NCBI GenBank assembly: GCA_963789885.1
Contig: CAWBNB010000022.1
Location: 1 to 64,000, forward strand
Origin: DATEDA01 sp963789885
Lineage (GTDB): Bacteria > Pseudomonadota > Gammaproteobacteria > Burkholderiales > SG8-39
Reading direction: 5' to 3'
DNA length: 64,000 bases
Positions within the stretch are counted from its first letter, which is position 1, and the number at the start of each line of letters is the position of its first letter. A program made the position numbers and the translations under genes. The notes under the pieces were generated by a model, which was not told the DNA's origin, did no database searches, and saw nothing but the letters and a program-made list of their open reading frames with translations. Below are positions 36,216 to 45,404 of this stretch, in pieces.

Positions 36216-37077
36216 CGCCCTAAGTAGTTGGCGGTGACCTGACCGCGACCGTGTCCGAGCTCGAGCGAGATCTCGAGGCGCACGCGCTGGTCGATCGAGC
36301 GCTGCTCCGGCGTGAGCTGCTTCTTCGTCGGGCCGCCGCGCGCCGGGCACTGCCAGCCGGTCTTCTCGAAGTAGCGCGTCTGGGCGTAGCGGTGGCGCAG
36401 GCCGTGATTGCCGTTCAGCCCGACGCGCTGGCACTCCGCCTTGTAGGCGTTGAGCTGCCCCTTGTAGGTCGAGTCCTGGGGGATCAGGCTCCGACCGGCA
36501 GCGAGCTTCTTCGCCTCGTCAAGAACGGCGCGCTGGGCCTCGGTCCGGATCGGAAGTTCCCGATCCCGCCCGCCCTTGGTCCAGGAGGCCTTCAGGCGAA
36601 GGGCGTTCCCCTGGTCGGCCCAGCCCGGGCGAATCTTGATCGCCTCCTCCGCCGAAGGCCGAAGGCCTCCTGCGGCCGGAGCGACATGGCGACGTAGGGC
36701 GAGCGGATCCTGTCGACCTGGGCCTGGTCGAGGTCCTTCCCCTTGTCCCGGTTGGTGACGTACTGGCGCCGCGCGATCCCGTAGGCGTCGTTGTCCCGGG
36801 CGACCACGTTCGGCTTGCCGATCTTCTCGGCCCACCAGCGCAAGGTCGCGAGCCGGTTCTTGAAGGTGCCCGTCGAGATTCCTTCCGCCTTCCAGCGTTC
36901 GACCAGCGCCTCGACGTGCTTCGGCTTGAGGCTGTCCGCCCGCATATGCCGGAACCCCATCTCGTGGAGCTGGTTCGCGAAGAGCGAAAGCATCCGCTCC
37001 CGGTCGGCCTGGGTGGCGAAGCTGCCGTCGCGGTTGCGGCGGCAGAGCTGCTTCAGTTGATAGTTGAGATCCCGCAT
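36212..37077 (-). pseudogene. Tyrosine recombinase/integrase (Integrase_1 type) with one-base deletion
   Basis: Adding one G near 36648 (CGGCGGAGGAGG) restores a 288-residue integrase. The start ATG at 37077 has GAGGAGG upstream. N-terminal part: RDLNYQLKQLCRRNRDGSFA and RHMRADSLKPKHVEALVERW (SAM-like core binding). Catalytic part: the first Arg region in LRPQEAFGLRREEAIKIR, the HGLRHRYAQTRYF box, and ELGHGRGQVTANYLGR with the final His/Tyr. This domain pattern fits the Integrase_1 family often found with tRNA-located islands. It is the first gene of a leftward int-xis-int set pointing at att repeat C. Confidence 0.85.
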
Positions 37078-37386
37078 AGCGCCTCCTCGCTCGTTCCTGT
37101 CCGGCTCTTCCTGTTTCGTTGCGTCGTCGGTCGTCGGTGTGATCGCTTCGGTAAGTGTTTCTGTCCGTCCCGCCGGCCGTGGCCAGGCGAGAGACATCGA
37201 GGGACACGGGACACCACTCCCGTTAAGTGCAGGTGCTCGGTGCTTCGAGCTGCCGCCGCTGCACGTCGGCATTGGCTGCCGATGCGCGTCTCGCGGAACG
37301 AGAGCTGCCCGCATCGGGGACCATTGACCCAGGGTCCGAGGAGCGCCTGTTAGGGCGCGGAGGGTTGCCGTCCGAGTGGACGGCGT

Positions 37387-37526
37387 GGAGGCTTTGCGCC
37401 TCCCTCCTTGGGCGATGTGATGGGGCCGGAGGGCCCCGTCACTTCTCTCCCCACGCTGAATCGGGTGCGCGAAGGCCTGAAACGCCAAGGCCTTAGACGC
37501 GTCGTCACTGGCAGACCAGTGACGAC
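37387..37526. other. Hairpin-rich segment upstream of the integrase
   Basis: Within 140 bases lie GGAGGC/GCCTCC (37387-37403), GGGGCC/GGCCCC (37422-37437) and a perfect 11-bp stem GTCGTCACTGG/CCAGTGACGAC with a 4-base loop (37501-37526). None has a T-run. AAGGCCT is also repeated near 37463 and 37483. From 37078 to about 37800 I see no gene with convincing start and composition; the segment could be an integrase promoter, a replication or transfer origin, or a recombination site. Confidence 0.45.
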
Positions 37527-37804
37527 GCTCGCCGGCGACGCTGATGTGCGAGGCGTGGTCAGGCGAGCGGTGAGCTCGGCCGGATCACGCGCGCATCACA
37601 CGTCGTGGCTGTCGCGCAGCGGTTCACGCATGGGGACGACGACCGGTGCGGGGCTCGGAGGCTCCGCCAGTCGTCTCTCAGGATGTCGGTCGAGCCGACG
37701 TCCGAGTGGCGCCGTGGGAACTGCTTGGCGCCCGCTACTACGGCGCGATCGAGGTCCTCCAGGGACTGTCCGATCGCCGATGACAGGCCGCGCGTCGTCA
37801 AGCG

Positions 37805-38191
37805 ATGACGCGGCCCGGACTCAGGGTGTTACTTCTCCTACTTCTCTTCGCTCCCGGACTTGCCGGGGCGTTCATCTCCAATGCGCTTATCGAGCGCCGC
37901 GCCTGGGTATCTCAACCCAGGAACCCGCGAGGGGCCTCGCACGAATCACCGCCCGGTGGGCTTGATCCCGTGCACTCAAGGAACGCCGTGATCGTAGCGC
38001 CGTTTGACCCCGGGCTCACCCCCGGAGAGCCCGTGGCAATGACGCGCTGCGCCGGCGATGCGCGGGTGCATCAACCGACGGGATACGGCCATTTCCGGTC
38101 CTTCGGGCACGGCACGGAGATCCGCCTGAACCGGACAACCGAGCTTGCGACTGGGCTCAAGAAGCTCGGCGTCAGCTGGTCACGGGGCTGA
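37805..38191 (+). CDS. Hypothetical small protein with N-terminal hydrophobic segment
   Basis: A 128-residue frame opening MTRPGLRVLLLLLLFAPGLA, which looks like a signal peptide or membrane anchor. The rest is basic and Gly/Pro-rich with no motif I know. There is no clear ribosome site before the ATG, and codon use is not clearly coding, so it may be a chance frame. From 38192 to 38449 nothing else is visible. Confidence 0.3.
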   Translation: MTRPGLRVLLLLLLFAPGLAGAFISNALIERRAWVSQPRNPRGASHESPPGGLDPVHSRNAVIVAPFDPGLTPGEPVAMTRCAGDARVHQPTGYGHFRSFGHGTEIRLNRTTELATGLKKLGVSWSRG

Positions 38192-38449
38192 CGCGCTTCA
38201 CCTTCGATCGACCCGCCTAACCACCTGCGGCGGGCGGTGCGCCGCGACCGCAAGGCGCGGTCATGAAACCTTCACGGAAAGCGCTTACGTGGCCTACGTG
38301 CGAGCACGTATTGGCGGGCGCATGGGGCGCGAGCATGATCGCGACTGACCGCCTCAGAACGCGGTTCGACGCTTTGCGCGGTCGGGCGCTAAGTCGTTCT
38401 TCGGCTCTCGCCCGCTGCCCCGTTCGCATTGCCGAGGGAGGACCTTTGT

Positions 38450-39379
38450 ATGGCGACCGATTCGCTTCCTACGTGGAGCGACGGCCCGGGCCGGGCCGCC
38501 ATTCTCGATTTCGTTGCGCGGGTCACGCAGAAGGGCGGGCGGGACTACGTTCCGCCCGCCGAGCGCATTGCGACCTTCGACAACGACGGTACCCTGTGGT
38601 GCGAGCAGCCGCTGCAGGTGCAAGTCTTCTTCGCCCTGGATCGGCTCAAGGACCTCGCGGCGAAAGACCCGACGATGAAGGACCGCCAGCCCTACAAGGC
38701 CTTTCTCGAGCATGACCTGAAGACCATTCACGAGCTTGGGAAGAAAGCCGTGTTCGAGGTGGCGTTCGCGACCCACGCCGGGGGGACGGAGGACGAGTTC
38801 GACCGGGCGGCGCGGGCGTGGCTGGCGTCCGCGCGGCACCCCAAGCTTGGGCGGCCCTTCACGCAATGCGTTTACCAGCCGCAGCTCGAGCTGCTCGACT
38901 ACCTTCGCGCCAACGGCTTCAAGACGTTCATCGTCTCGGGCGGCGGAATCGACCTGATGCGCGCCTTCGCCGAAGAGGTCTACGGGATTCCGCCCGAGCA
39001 GGTGATCGGCTCGAGCGTGAAGACGCGCTTCGAGGTCCGCGGTGACCGCGGCGTGCTCGTCAAGCTCGCGGAGCTCGGGACCTTCGACGACAGGGAGGTC
39101 AAGCCGCAGAACATCCAGCTTCACATCGGCCGGCGACCGATTCTTGCGTTCGGCAACTCCGACGGCGACCTCGCGATGCTGCGCTACGTCAAGTCCGGCG
39201 ACGGCCCTCGCCTCGCGCTGCTCCTGCACCACGACGATGCCGAGCGCGAGTTCGCCTACGACCGAGATTTCAACCTGAGCCCGCTCGCCGAGGCGCTCGA
39301 CCGCGCGGCGGAGTACGGCATCACGGTCGTCGGGATGGCACGCGACTGGAAGACCGTATTTCCCGCGCCGGCGCGCTGA
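38450..39379 (+). CDS. HAD-superfamily phosphatase
   Basis: A 309-residue haloacid dehalogenase-type hydrolase. Motif I is ATFDNDGTLW with nucleophile Asp44 and Asp46; motif II is in FIVSGGGIDLM; motif IV is FGNSDGDLAML. The arrangement is like phosphoserine phosphatase-type members with a helical cap between motifs I and II. ATG 38450 follows GGGAGG. No signal peptide is seen. It is followed by a secreted calcineurin-type phosphoesterase and two membrane proteins in the same direction. The substrate is unknown. Confidence 0.9.
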   Translation: MATDSLPTWSDGPGRAAILDFVARVTQKGGRDYVPPAERIATFDNDGTLWCEQPLQVQVFFALDRLKDLAAKDPTMKDRQPYKAFLEHDLKTIHELGKKAVFEVAFATHAGGTEDEFDRAARAWLASARHPKLGRPFTQCVYQPQLELLDYLRANGFKTFIVSGGGIDLMRAFAEEVYGIPPEQVIGSSVKTRFEVRGDRGVLVKLAELGTFDDREVKPQNIQLHIGRRPILAFGNSDGDLAMLRYVKSGDGPRLALLLHHDDAEREFAYDRDFNLSPLAEALDRAAEYGITVVGMARDWKTVFPAPAR

Positions 39380-39516
39380 GTCATGGAACAGGCGGAGCGG
39401 GTGACCCGCGCAGAGCGCGCCTGGATGAAGAACGATCGCATGTGGGTACGCAGCGCGGTAGGGTGAAGGGAGATGGACATAGGTCATCTCGGTCGAGCAA
39501 AGAAAGGAGACCTCAC

Positions 39517-40828
39517 ATGAACCGCTATAGCGTCAACCATGCGGTCACGATTTCTCTCTTGCTCACATTCGTTGGGCTTCAGCCGCTGGCTGCGACTGCC
39601 CAGCAAACAAAACCGGCCGCCGACTCCGCGTTTTCGTTTGCGGCCTACGGCGACTCGCGTCCGATGATGTACCTCCCGCTCAAGGAAGGCCAACCGGACG
39701 TCAGCAAGCTGTTCGTCGAAATGTTCGGGCTGGTCATGCCGGAAAAGGTCGCGGAAGAGGTGGTGAAGAAGGATGTGAAGATGATCTTCGATCCGGTCAC
39801 CAAGGAGCTCATCAAAGTCATCATGCCGTTCGAGAGCAAGACCGAAGTGATGACGCTGACGGTGGACAAGGGTTGGGTCACCGAGGCCTCCGTCGAGGAC
39901 GTGAAACTGCTTCCCGGCGTGCACCGGACGATGTTCCGGCTCCAGGGCGGCGATTGGGTGTCGCGCGAGATCGTGAAGGACGTGCAGTCCGGGCGCGCCC
40001 GATTCGTGGTCAACAGCGGCGACGTCGTCTGGTGGGGAAATCAAGGCCGCACGGTCAACGACAGCCCCTACTGGAAGCGCGTGAACGACACCATGCTGAA
40101 GCAACTGCCACCCGCGGACAGCGAGATGCGGGCGGCCGGACTGGAGGGCCGCTGGTTCATGAGCGTGGGCAATCACGAGGTGTGGGGCGATCCCAAGATC
40201 GAGGGCGTGCTGAACGCCGTGCCGTATCTGAAGAAGCTCGGCGTCACGCCGGAGAAGCTCATCTACAAATTCGACTTCAAGGGCGCTCGCTTCATCTATC
40301 TGTGGAGCGGCAAGTACGACTACCGGTCGCCCTCGCTGTGGGATGCCGACCGGCCGAAGTACGCCGAGCAGATGAAGCAGCTGCAGCAGTGGCTGGACGA
40401 GGCCAAGGCCAAGGGCATCACGCAAGGCTTTCATCACCTTCCACTACCCGGTGTTCGCCCGGTCGGGCCTGGGTCCCATCCCCGCTCCCGACAATCCGCA
40501 CAAGCTGATTGCGGCCTATGCGAAGGACCTGGAGGTGGTCGTATTCAACGGGCACGTCCACACCACCGAGATGTACGAAGTCGACGGCGTGAAATACCTG
40601 ATGCTGGGCGGTGGCGGCGCAGAACAGGATCCGATCCTCCCCGGCCGCACGAGCATCAAGCTGCCTGCTGACTATCCGCCGGACCTCTACTGGAAGGGGC
40701 AGCCGCCCAAGGAGGAGTACAACTACGTCCTGGTGGATGTCGAGCCCGGCCAGAAGACCAAGTTCACCCTCAATCGCTTCCGGCCGTGGTCGGCCGAGCC
40801 GTTCGGAACCGTGGAGCTTTTCAAGTGA
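39517..40828 (+). pseudogene. Secreted calcineurin-like metallophosphoesterase with one frameshift
   Basis: With one base removed near 40426 (CAAGGC to CAAGC) this is a 436-residue protein. ATG 39517 follows AGAAAGGAGA. A signal peptide ends near ATAQQ. Metal-binding motifs in order: AAYGDSRPM, NSGDVVWWG, MSVGNHEVWGD in the first frame, then ITFHYPVF and FNGHVHTTEMY in the second frame. These are the DxH-like, GD, GNHE, H and GHxH blocks of the family. A periplasmic phosphoesterase is likely. The break falls between the two halves of the active site. Confidence 0.85.
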
Positions 40829-40858
40829 ACGGGCTGAATTGAATGACGGGAGAGCGTC

Positions 40859-41323
40859 CTGGCGACCGCGCTTCTGATCATTCATGGCCTGGTGGCGGTC
40901 GCGCTGCTCGGCGCGATCACCCACCAGACACTGGCGGCATGGGCGCCGGCGCGCAACCGGCCGGATTCATTCTTCGGCCGCTTTCGTGCCGTGCCGTCCG
41001 CCTCCTACGCCAACGCGATCGTCGTTCTGTATGCGGTCTCCGCGCTGCTGGGCGGGATCCTGTATTTGGACTTCCGCGTCGACATCCGGCCCGACCTGGA
41101 GCGTGCCGGCCACTGGCCGGCGCTCGGCCTCTTCGACCTCAAGGAGCATTTCATCTCTATCGGGGTGGCTCTCCTGCCCGCCTACTGGGTTTGCTGGCGG
41201 CGGCCGCGTACCGACGAACCCGCCCGAACGCGGGCCGCCCTGACCGCGATCCTTGCCTTCATTGTCTGGTGGAGCTTTCTGATCGGTCACGTCGCGAACA
41301 ACATCAGAGGCTTCGGGTCATGA
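40859..41323 (+). CDS. Integral membrane protein, unknown function
   Basis: A protein of about 154 residues with four hydrophobic segments. The first helix (LLIIHGLVAVALLGAITHQT) begins upstream of the first GTG (40892), so I place the start at a CTG (40859), seven bases after GGGAGAG; a GTG start at 40892 would cut the helix. The middle holds KEHFISIGVALLPAYW and the last helix IVWWSFLIGHVANN. It overlaps the next membrane protein by ATGA. I do not recognise the family; the pair follows the phosphoesterase directly. Confidence 0.7.
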   Translation: MATALLIIHGLVAVALLGAITHQTLAAWAPARNRPDSFFGRFRAVPSASYANAIVVLYAVSALLGGILYLDFRVDIRPDLERAGHWPALGLFDLKEHFISIGVALLPAYWVCWRRPRTDEPARTRAALTAILAFIVWWSFLIGHVANNIRGFGS

Positions 41324-41685
41324 CATCCTCGCACGCGTTCCGCAGCTTCGCCTTTGCATACGGGACAGCGTTCGCGGTTCTCTACGTGGTCGCGCTCAAA
41401 CTGGATCTTGCGCTGTTCACCGTCTATCCCTCGCTTGGCGTGGTCCTTCTGGGCACACACCATTCGCGAGATGTCGCCGGTCCCTCGATGGCGTTCCTTG
41501 CTCCCGCGATGTACTGGTACGGCTGGATCGCCACGGCCGCGCTCGGAGCGCTCGTGTTCGGCCTCGTTGCCGCGTTCTTGCCCGAGCGATGGGCGCAGCG
41601 AGTCTGGCCGGGATGGTTGTGGGTGGTTCCGGCGCTCGCGATGATCGCGTGCGTTCACCTCACACTGCCATGGTTTCGACTCTAG
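41320..41685 (+). CDS. Integral membrane protein, unknown function
   Basis: A 121-residue protein with three hydrophobic segments (about 12-50, 65-90, 100-118). Its start overlaps the stop of the preceding membrane gene, so the two are translated together and may form one complex. There are no charged motifs that suggest transport or catalysis. I do not recognise it. Confidence 0.7.
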   Translation: MTSSHAFRSFAFAYGTAFAVLYVVALKLDLALFTVYPSLGVVLLGTHHSRDVAGPSMAFLAPAMYWYGWIATAALGALVFGLVAAFLPERWAQRVWPGWLWVVPALAMIACVHLTLPWFRL

Positions 41686-41800
41686 TCAGGACCGGGGTTC
41701 GTGTCGGACCCATTCGGACTTCGTTAGCGTAAAGCTAATGCTTTCCGGCGGGGCACTACCCGAAGCGCCCCACCATTGTTTCGCACCAAGGAGCCAATCC

Positions 41801-42442
41801 ATGCAGACCCCAGGCACGGCCATCGACATCTTGCTGGAACCGGACGCCACGATGCTCAAGCACGCGGGAGCCGCGAACGCCCGCCTGCTTAACGTCTTCC
41901 CGAAAGGTTTCAGTCTGGATGCGACGCACCGTCCGCACATCACGATGGTGCAGCGTTTCGTCCGCACGGCAGATCTCGACAAGGTGTATGCCGCCGCCGG
42001 GAAGGTTTTCGCCGGCGCAAATGTGACCGGCTTGAAGTTGGAGGCCTTCAAGTATTACTACATTCCGGATAAGGACATTGGCCTCTCTGGCATTGTCGTG
42101 AAGCCAACTCCTGAATTGCTCAAGCTGCAACAGGATGTGATTGCCGCCGTTGCCCCGTTCACGGAGGCAACCGGAACGTCGGCCGCCTTCGTCACCACGC
42201 CTGATGATCCCGTCATCAATCCGTTGTTGATCCAGTACGTCGCGGCGTTTGTGCCGAAGGCTTCCGGCGAGCATTTCAATCCGCACGTCACCACAGGCGT
42301 CGCCTCTCGGGAATACCTTGACAAGATGCTCGCTGAACCGTTTGAGCCGTTCACATTCTCGCCGGCGGGCGCAGCCGTGTACCAGCTAGGCCAGTTCGGA
42401 ACCGCTGCGAAGAAACTCAAAGAATGGGATTTGAAACGGTGA
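41801..42442 (+). CDS. 2H phosphoesterase-like protein (2'-5' RNA ligase superfamily)
   Basis: A 213-residue protein with two HxT motifs about 115 residues apart: HRPHITM (His46, Thr48) and FNPHVTTG (His162, Thr164). These are the paired catalytic motifs of the 2H phosphoesterase superfamily, which cleaves cyclic phosphodiesters or 2'-5' linkages. Start ATG 41801 follows AAGGAGCC; the frame is open upstream to 41738 without similarity. The substrate is unknown. Together with the HAD and calcineurin-like genes it makes three unrelated phosphoester hydrolases in 4 kb. Confidence 0.82.
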   Translation: MQTPGTAIDILLEPDATMLKHAGAANARLLNVFPKGFSLDATHRPHITMVQRFVRTADLDKVYAAAGKVFAGANVTGLKLEAFKYYYIPDKDIGLSGIVVKPTPELLKLQQDVIAAVAPFTEATGTSAAFVTTPDDPVINPLLIQYVAAFVPKASGEHFNPHVTTGVASREYLDKMLAEPFEPFTFSPAGAAVYQLGQFGTAAKKLKEWDLKR

Positions 42443-42546
42443 GGTGCTCGAAGGGAGGTAACTCGGGTGGTTCGCTAGTACCGCCGAACGACCGCTGTCG
42501 GGTTTGCGGTACGGGTTGATGTTGGCCGTCCAGCGAAATCCACGGC

Positions 42547-42584
42547 GTCCGCTTCTATGGAGCATCACCGGCAGCAACGGGTCG
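42547..42584. repeat. 38-bp dispersed intergenic repeat, copy 1
   Basis: It starts GTCCGCTTCTATGG and ends GCAGCAACGGGTCG. Copies of equal length are at 45065-45102 and 52096-52133. All are between genes. The remainder of the 400-base gap 42443-42843 holds only the hairpin at 42782-42812. Confidence 0.55.
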
Positions 42585-42781
42585 AGGGTTGCCGTTCGCG
42601 AACGTTCCAGTTCGGCCACGAACCGACGCTCGTTGCATACTGCCCCACTCCCCGTGAGCGGACATTCGAACGCGCACCACCGCGATCACGGCCTTTGACT
42701 GGCCTTAGACCGACAGAGAAAGGGAAAGGGTGGGTCGAGCCCGTGTGGAAACAGCGGCGGCGCCTTGAACGTACGTCCGGC

Positions 42782-42812
42782 CCGGCGACCCCACCTGAGG
42801 CAGGGTCGCCGG
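42782..42812. terminator. Hairpin between converging genes
   Basis: CCGGCGACCC (42782-42791) and GGGTCGCCGG (42803-42812) form a perfect 10-bp stem. It lies 32 bases beyond the stop of the leftward amidohydrolase and is followed rightward by TCTTCTATT, so it may stop transcription from both sides. Confidence 0.5.
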
Positions 42813-42843
42813 TCTTCTATTACGGAGCCGCCGGTGGGTCGAC

Positions 42844-44796
42844 TCAGGTGCGGATCCAGCCGTTGCGGCTGTCGCTGCGCCCCAGCTTCATCTCATCGGC
42901 CCAGCTCTTGATTTTCGAGAACCGGTCGTTGGCCAGCATGTTGGCGGGCACCACCGGCGTGGGATAGCCCACGCCTGTCAGCGCGACGTCGAGCCGTCCA
43001 CCCGGCTGCAGCTCTGGCGCCGTCGCAAAGTTCGGCAGCCCGCCCTGGCGGTAATGCCCCTGGCCGGTAGGCAGGCCATACAGGGCAGCCGAATTGAGTC
43101 CCAGGATTTTCCGCTTGGCTCTCTCGGTCAGTTGCGGGTAACCCCACTTCTGGCGGATCGATTCCGGGATCTGGAAGCGCCAGAACGCCTCGATCTGCCA
43201 CTGCGGTCCGCCGTACCAGATCGAGTCGGACCCGTAGACGATGTGGTCCTCGCCCATGTAGTGGAGAAGCTGCCCGATCAAATGGGCAAAGACGGTCGGG
43301 AAGGTCACAATCATCGACGCCATCGTCGTGCCCAGCTCCGCGTAAAGATTGGGTAGCGGGTGCCGGCTAGCCGGCGACGTCGACGACGGTTCCGCGCCGG
43401 CCACGTACTTGCCGGCAGCGATCTGGGCGAACTGCGTGGTCCAGCGGATGTTCGGGAAGGTGCGCCCGTCGCGGTCCCGCAGCACGGTCGGGGCCTGCGC
43501 GCCTTGCCGGTTCTCGATGTCCAGCAATGACTGCAGGTCCCAGAAGCTCGGCCGGAGGCAGGAGTGGTAGATGATGAAGTTGAACATCGGCCAGTCTTTG
43601 CAGACCTTGACCAAGTCGTCCGGATTGCCGAACTCCGGCTGATTGTTGGTAGCGACATTGCCATCTGGCGAAGGCGACAGCCCCTTGTGGATGCAGATGT
43701 TGAAGAAGCCTGGGTGCTTTTTCAGCTGATGCCGGTTGCGCGCAATGATCTCGTACGTGGGGTAGGCGATGGTTTCGTCGTCCAAGCGCCATTGCGTAAA
43801 CAGCATTCCTGGCCCGGCACTAGCTGCGGGAGCGACGTTGTAGCCCTTCCACGAATCCGGCGCCATGTTCTCAATCTGCCACTGGGTGTAATCGCCGAAC
43901 TGGGGATCCGCAATGTTGCCGCGGCCCGGGTAGATCTGGCCGTGCGCCAGCGCCCGCGTCGAGCCGGCCAGCTGATTGATGTAGTCGCGGCACTGTGCAG
44001 TCTGCCATCCGGTCAGGATCTCGTTTTGCAGGCTCTCGGAGATTTCCTTGGCCGCGCGCGGTACCGTGCTGCCCGGCGGGGTGAACAACGCGAAGTTGGC
44101 GTTGCTGACGATCGCCACGCTGGTCTGCGCCTGCAGGTACAGGCGATTGATGTACTGGCCAAGGTGGAACTCGCCCTGCACCGTGGTTCCGGGACCGGCG
44201 TTGGGCGGCGCGTCCGGATGGAGCTGGGTGGGATTCCAGGGCGTCCAGAGACCGCCCAGTTCGTCGACGCCTGCGGCATTGCCGCCAACGCCGTTGAACG
44301 GGTTTTTCGTAAATCCGGCGGCAGTGGAGGCCGCACCCGGGCCCTGCGCCAGGGCGCGAAGCGCATTCCCGCCCGTATTGGAAGTGCGCACGATGTGGGT
44401 CTGATCGTCGAACACGAACAGACCCTTCGGTGGCCTCTGCGAGGCGTGATGATCCGACTCGTGCATCTCCGCTTCGCTGACGTTGAACATTTTTTGGCCA
44501 TACACTTCGTTCATGGCGATGAACGAAGCCGCCAGGCCGCCGGCGCCCTCGAGGAACCTGCGCCGGCTTATGTTGAGTCGCTTGGCGGCCTTTGCCGCCA
44601 GCTCCTTCACACGGGCCTCGACCCGCTTCTGTTTGGCCGTCTGCGGATGCGGCATGTACTCGCCGTTGGAGACCATGCGCGTCGGCACCGGCCCGTGAAA
44701 GGGCTCGGTTTCGGCTGGAGCGCAGTGATCAAGCTGTTCGTCACTCAACCAAGCGTCCTCTTCACGCGATCCGGGAAATCTGTCTGATTGCGACAT
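42844..44796 (-). CDS. Tat-exported amidohydrolase-2 family protein
   Basis: A 650-residue protein. A twin-arginine signal is at residues 77-95 (NISRRRFLEGAGGLAASF), unusually far from the start; about 75 residues precede it. The following part has metal-type motifs of amidohydrolase-2 enzymes spread over 500 residues: FVFDDQTHIVR, NICIHKGLSP, NFIIYHSCLRP and IVYGSDSIWYG with the final Asp. It is much longer than the usual 300-400 residues. A strong GGAGGATC site lies before the ATG at 44796. Probably a periplasmic hydrolase or decarboxylase; substrate unknown. Confidence 0.82.
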   Translation of the reverse strand: MSQSDRFPGSREEDAWLSDEQLDHCAPAETEPFHGPVPTRMVSNGEYMPHPQTAKQKRVEARVKELAAKAAKRLNISRRRFLEGAGGLAASFIAMNEVYGQKMFNVSEAEMHESDHHASQRPPKGLFVFDDQTHIVRTSNTGGNALRALAQGPGAASTAAGFTKNPFNGVGGNAAGVDELGGLWTPWNPTQLHPDAPPNAGPGTTVQGEFHLGQYINRLYLQAQTSVAIVSNANFALFTPPGSTVPRAAKEISESLQNEILTGWQTAQCRDYINQLAGSTRALAHGQIYPGRGNIADPQFGDYTQWQIENMAPDSWKGYNVAPAASAGPGMLFTQWRLDDETIAYPTYEIIARNRHQLKKHPGFFNICIHKGLSPSPDGNVATNNQPEFGNPDDLVKVCKDWPMFNFIIYHSCLRPSFWDLQSLLDIENRQGAQAPTVLRDRDGRTFPNIRWTTQFAQIAAGKYVAGAEPSSTSPASRHPLPNLYAELGTTMASMIVTFPTVFAHLIGQLLHYMGEDHIVYGSDSIWYGGPQWQIEAFWRFQIPESIRQKWGYPQLTERAKRKILGLNSAALYGLPTGQGHYRQGGLPNFATAPELQPGGRLDVALTGVGYPTPVVPANMLANDRFSKIKSWADEMKLGRSDSRNGWIRT

Positions 44797-45404
44797 CTTG
44801 ATCCTCCTTGTTATCGCGGGCGCTGCATTTAAAAGGCTCTTAGCGACGTGCCCAAGGTGTCGGACATGGTTGGCATGGGCACTGATTAATTCTCACACTG
44901 GAACCGCCAACGATCTTCGCGCGCAGAAATTAAAGTCGATTTTTGAACAAAAGCGCGCTTTCCTTGTCCCGGAATTGGCTGCGTAGGAGGCTTGAATGTC
45001 CGGTTTCGACGTTTTTCGAGGTGCGTTCGAAGGATCGGCAATGGCCGTTCAGATGTCTGCGAACGTCCGCTTCTCTAGCGCACGACAGGCAGCAACGGGT
45101 CGACTGTCGTCGTTCGCGAATGACGCCGACCGGCCAGAAGCGGTAGTTCGAGCAGCACGCGGACATGCGCCCATAGCGGTCATTGCGATGCTGTGGACCA
45201 GCCTCTCCCGCTTGCGCCCACGCGTTTACAAGTCGCTCCGGTTGCGGCGACGTACTCCATCGGTCGGATCATGGGCGGACCCTCAGCATCCGGCCATCGG
45301 TTGCAATCGGGGTGCCGTCCCTACCTCAGCGCATTCATGTCGTTCACGGTACACAGCGGCCCCCGGACACGCGCCTGTCTCTAGCCGATGCGGCGTCCGC
45401 CGAA
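44797..45404. other. Gene-free stretch with the second 38-bp repeat
   Basis: This 608-base stretch is AT-rich next to the amidohydrolase start (44800-44960, including ATTTAAAAGG and TTAAAGTCGATTTT), so it probably contains that gene's promoter. The 38-bp repeat copy 2 is at 45065-45102. A rightward frame from 44996 has a TAGGAGG site before it, but it runs through the repeat and has no protein-like composition, so I do not call it. Confidence 0.5.

Noticed and set aside
37574..37783. Frame ending WELLGARYYGAIEVLQGLSD
   Set aside because: The last 20 residues look protein-like, but there is no start codon with a ribosome site and the first part looks random; too weak to call.
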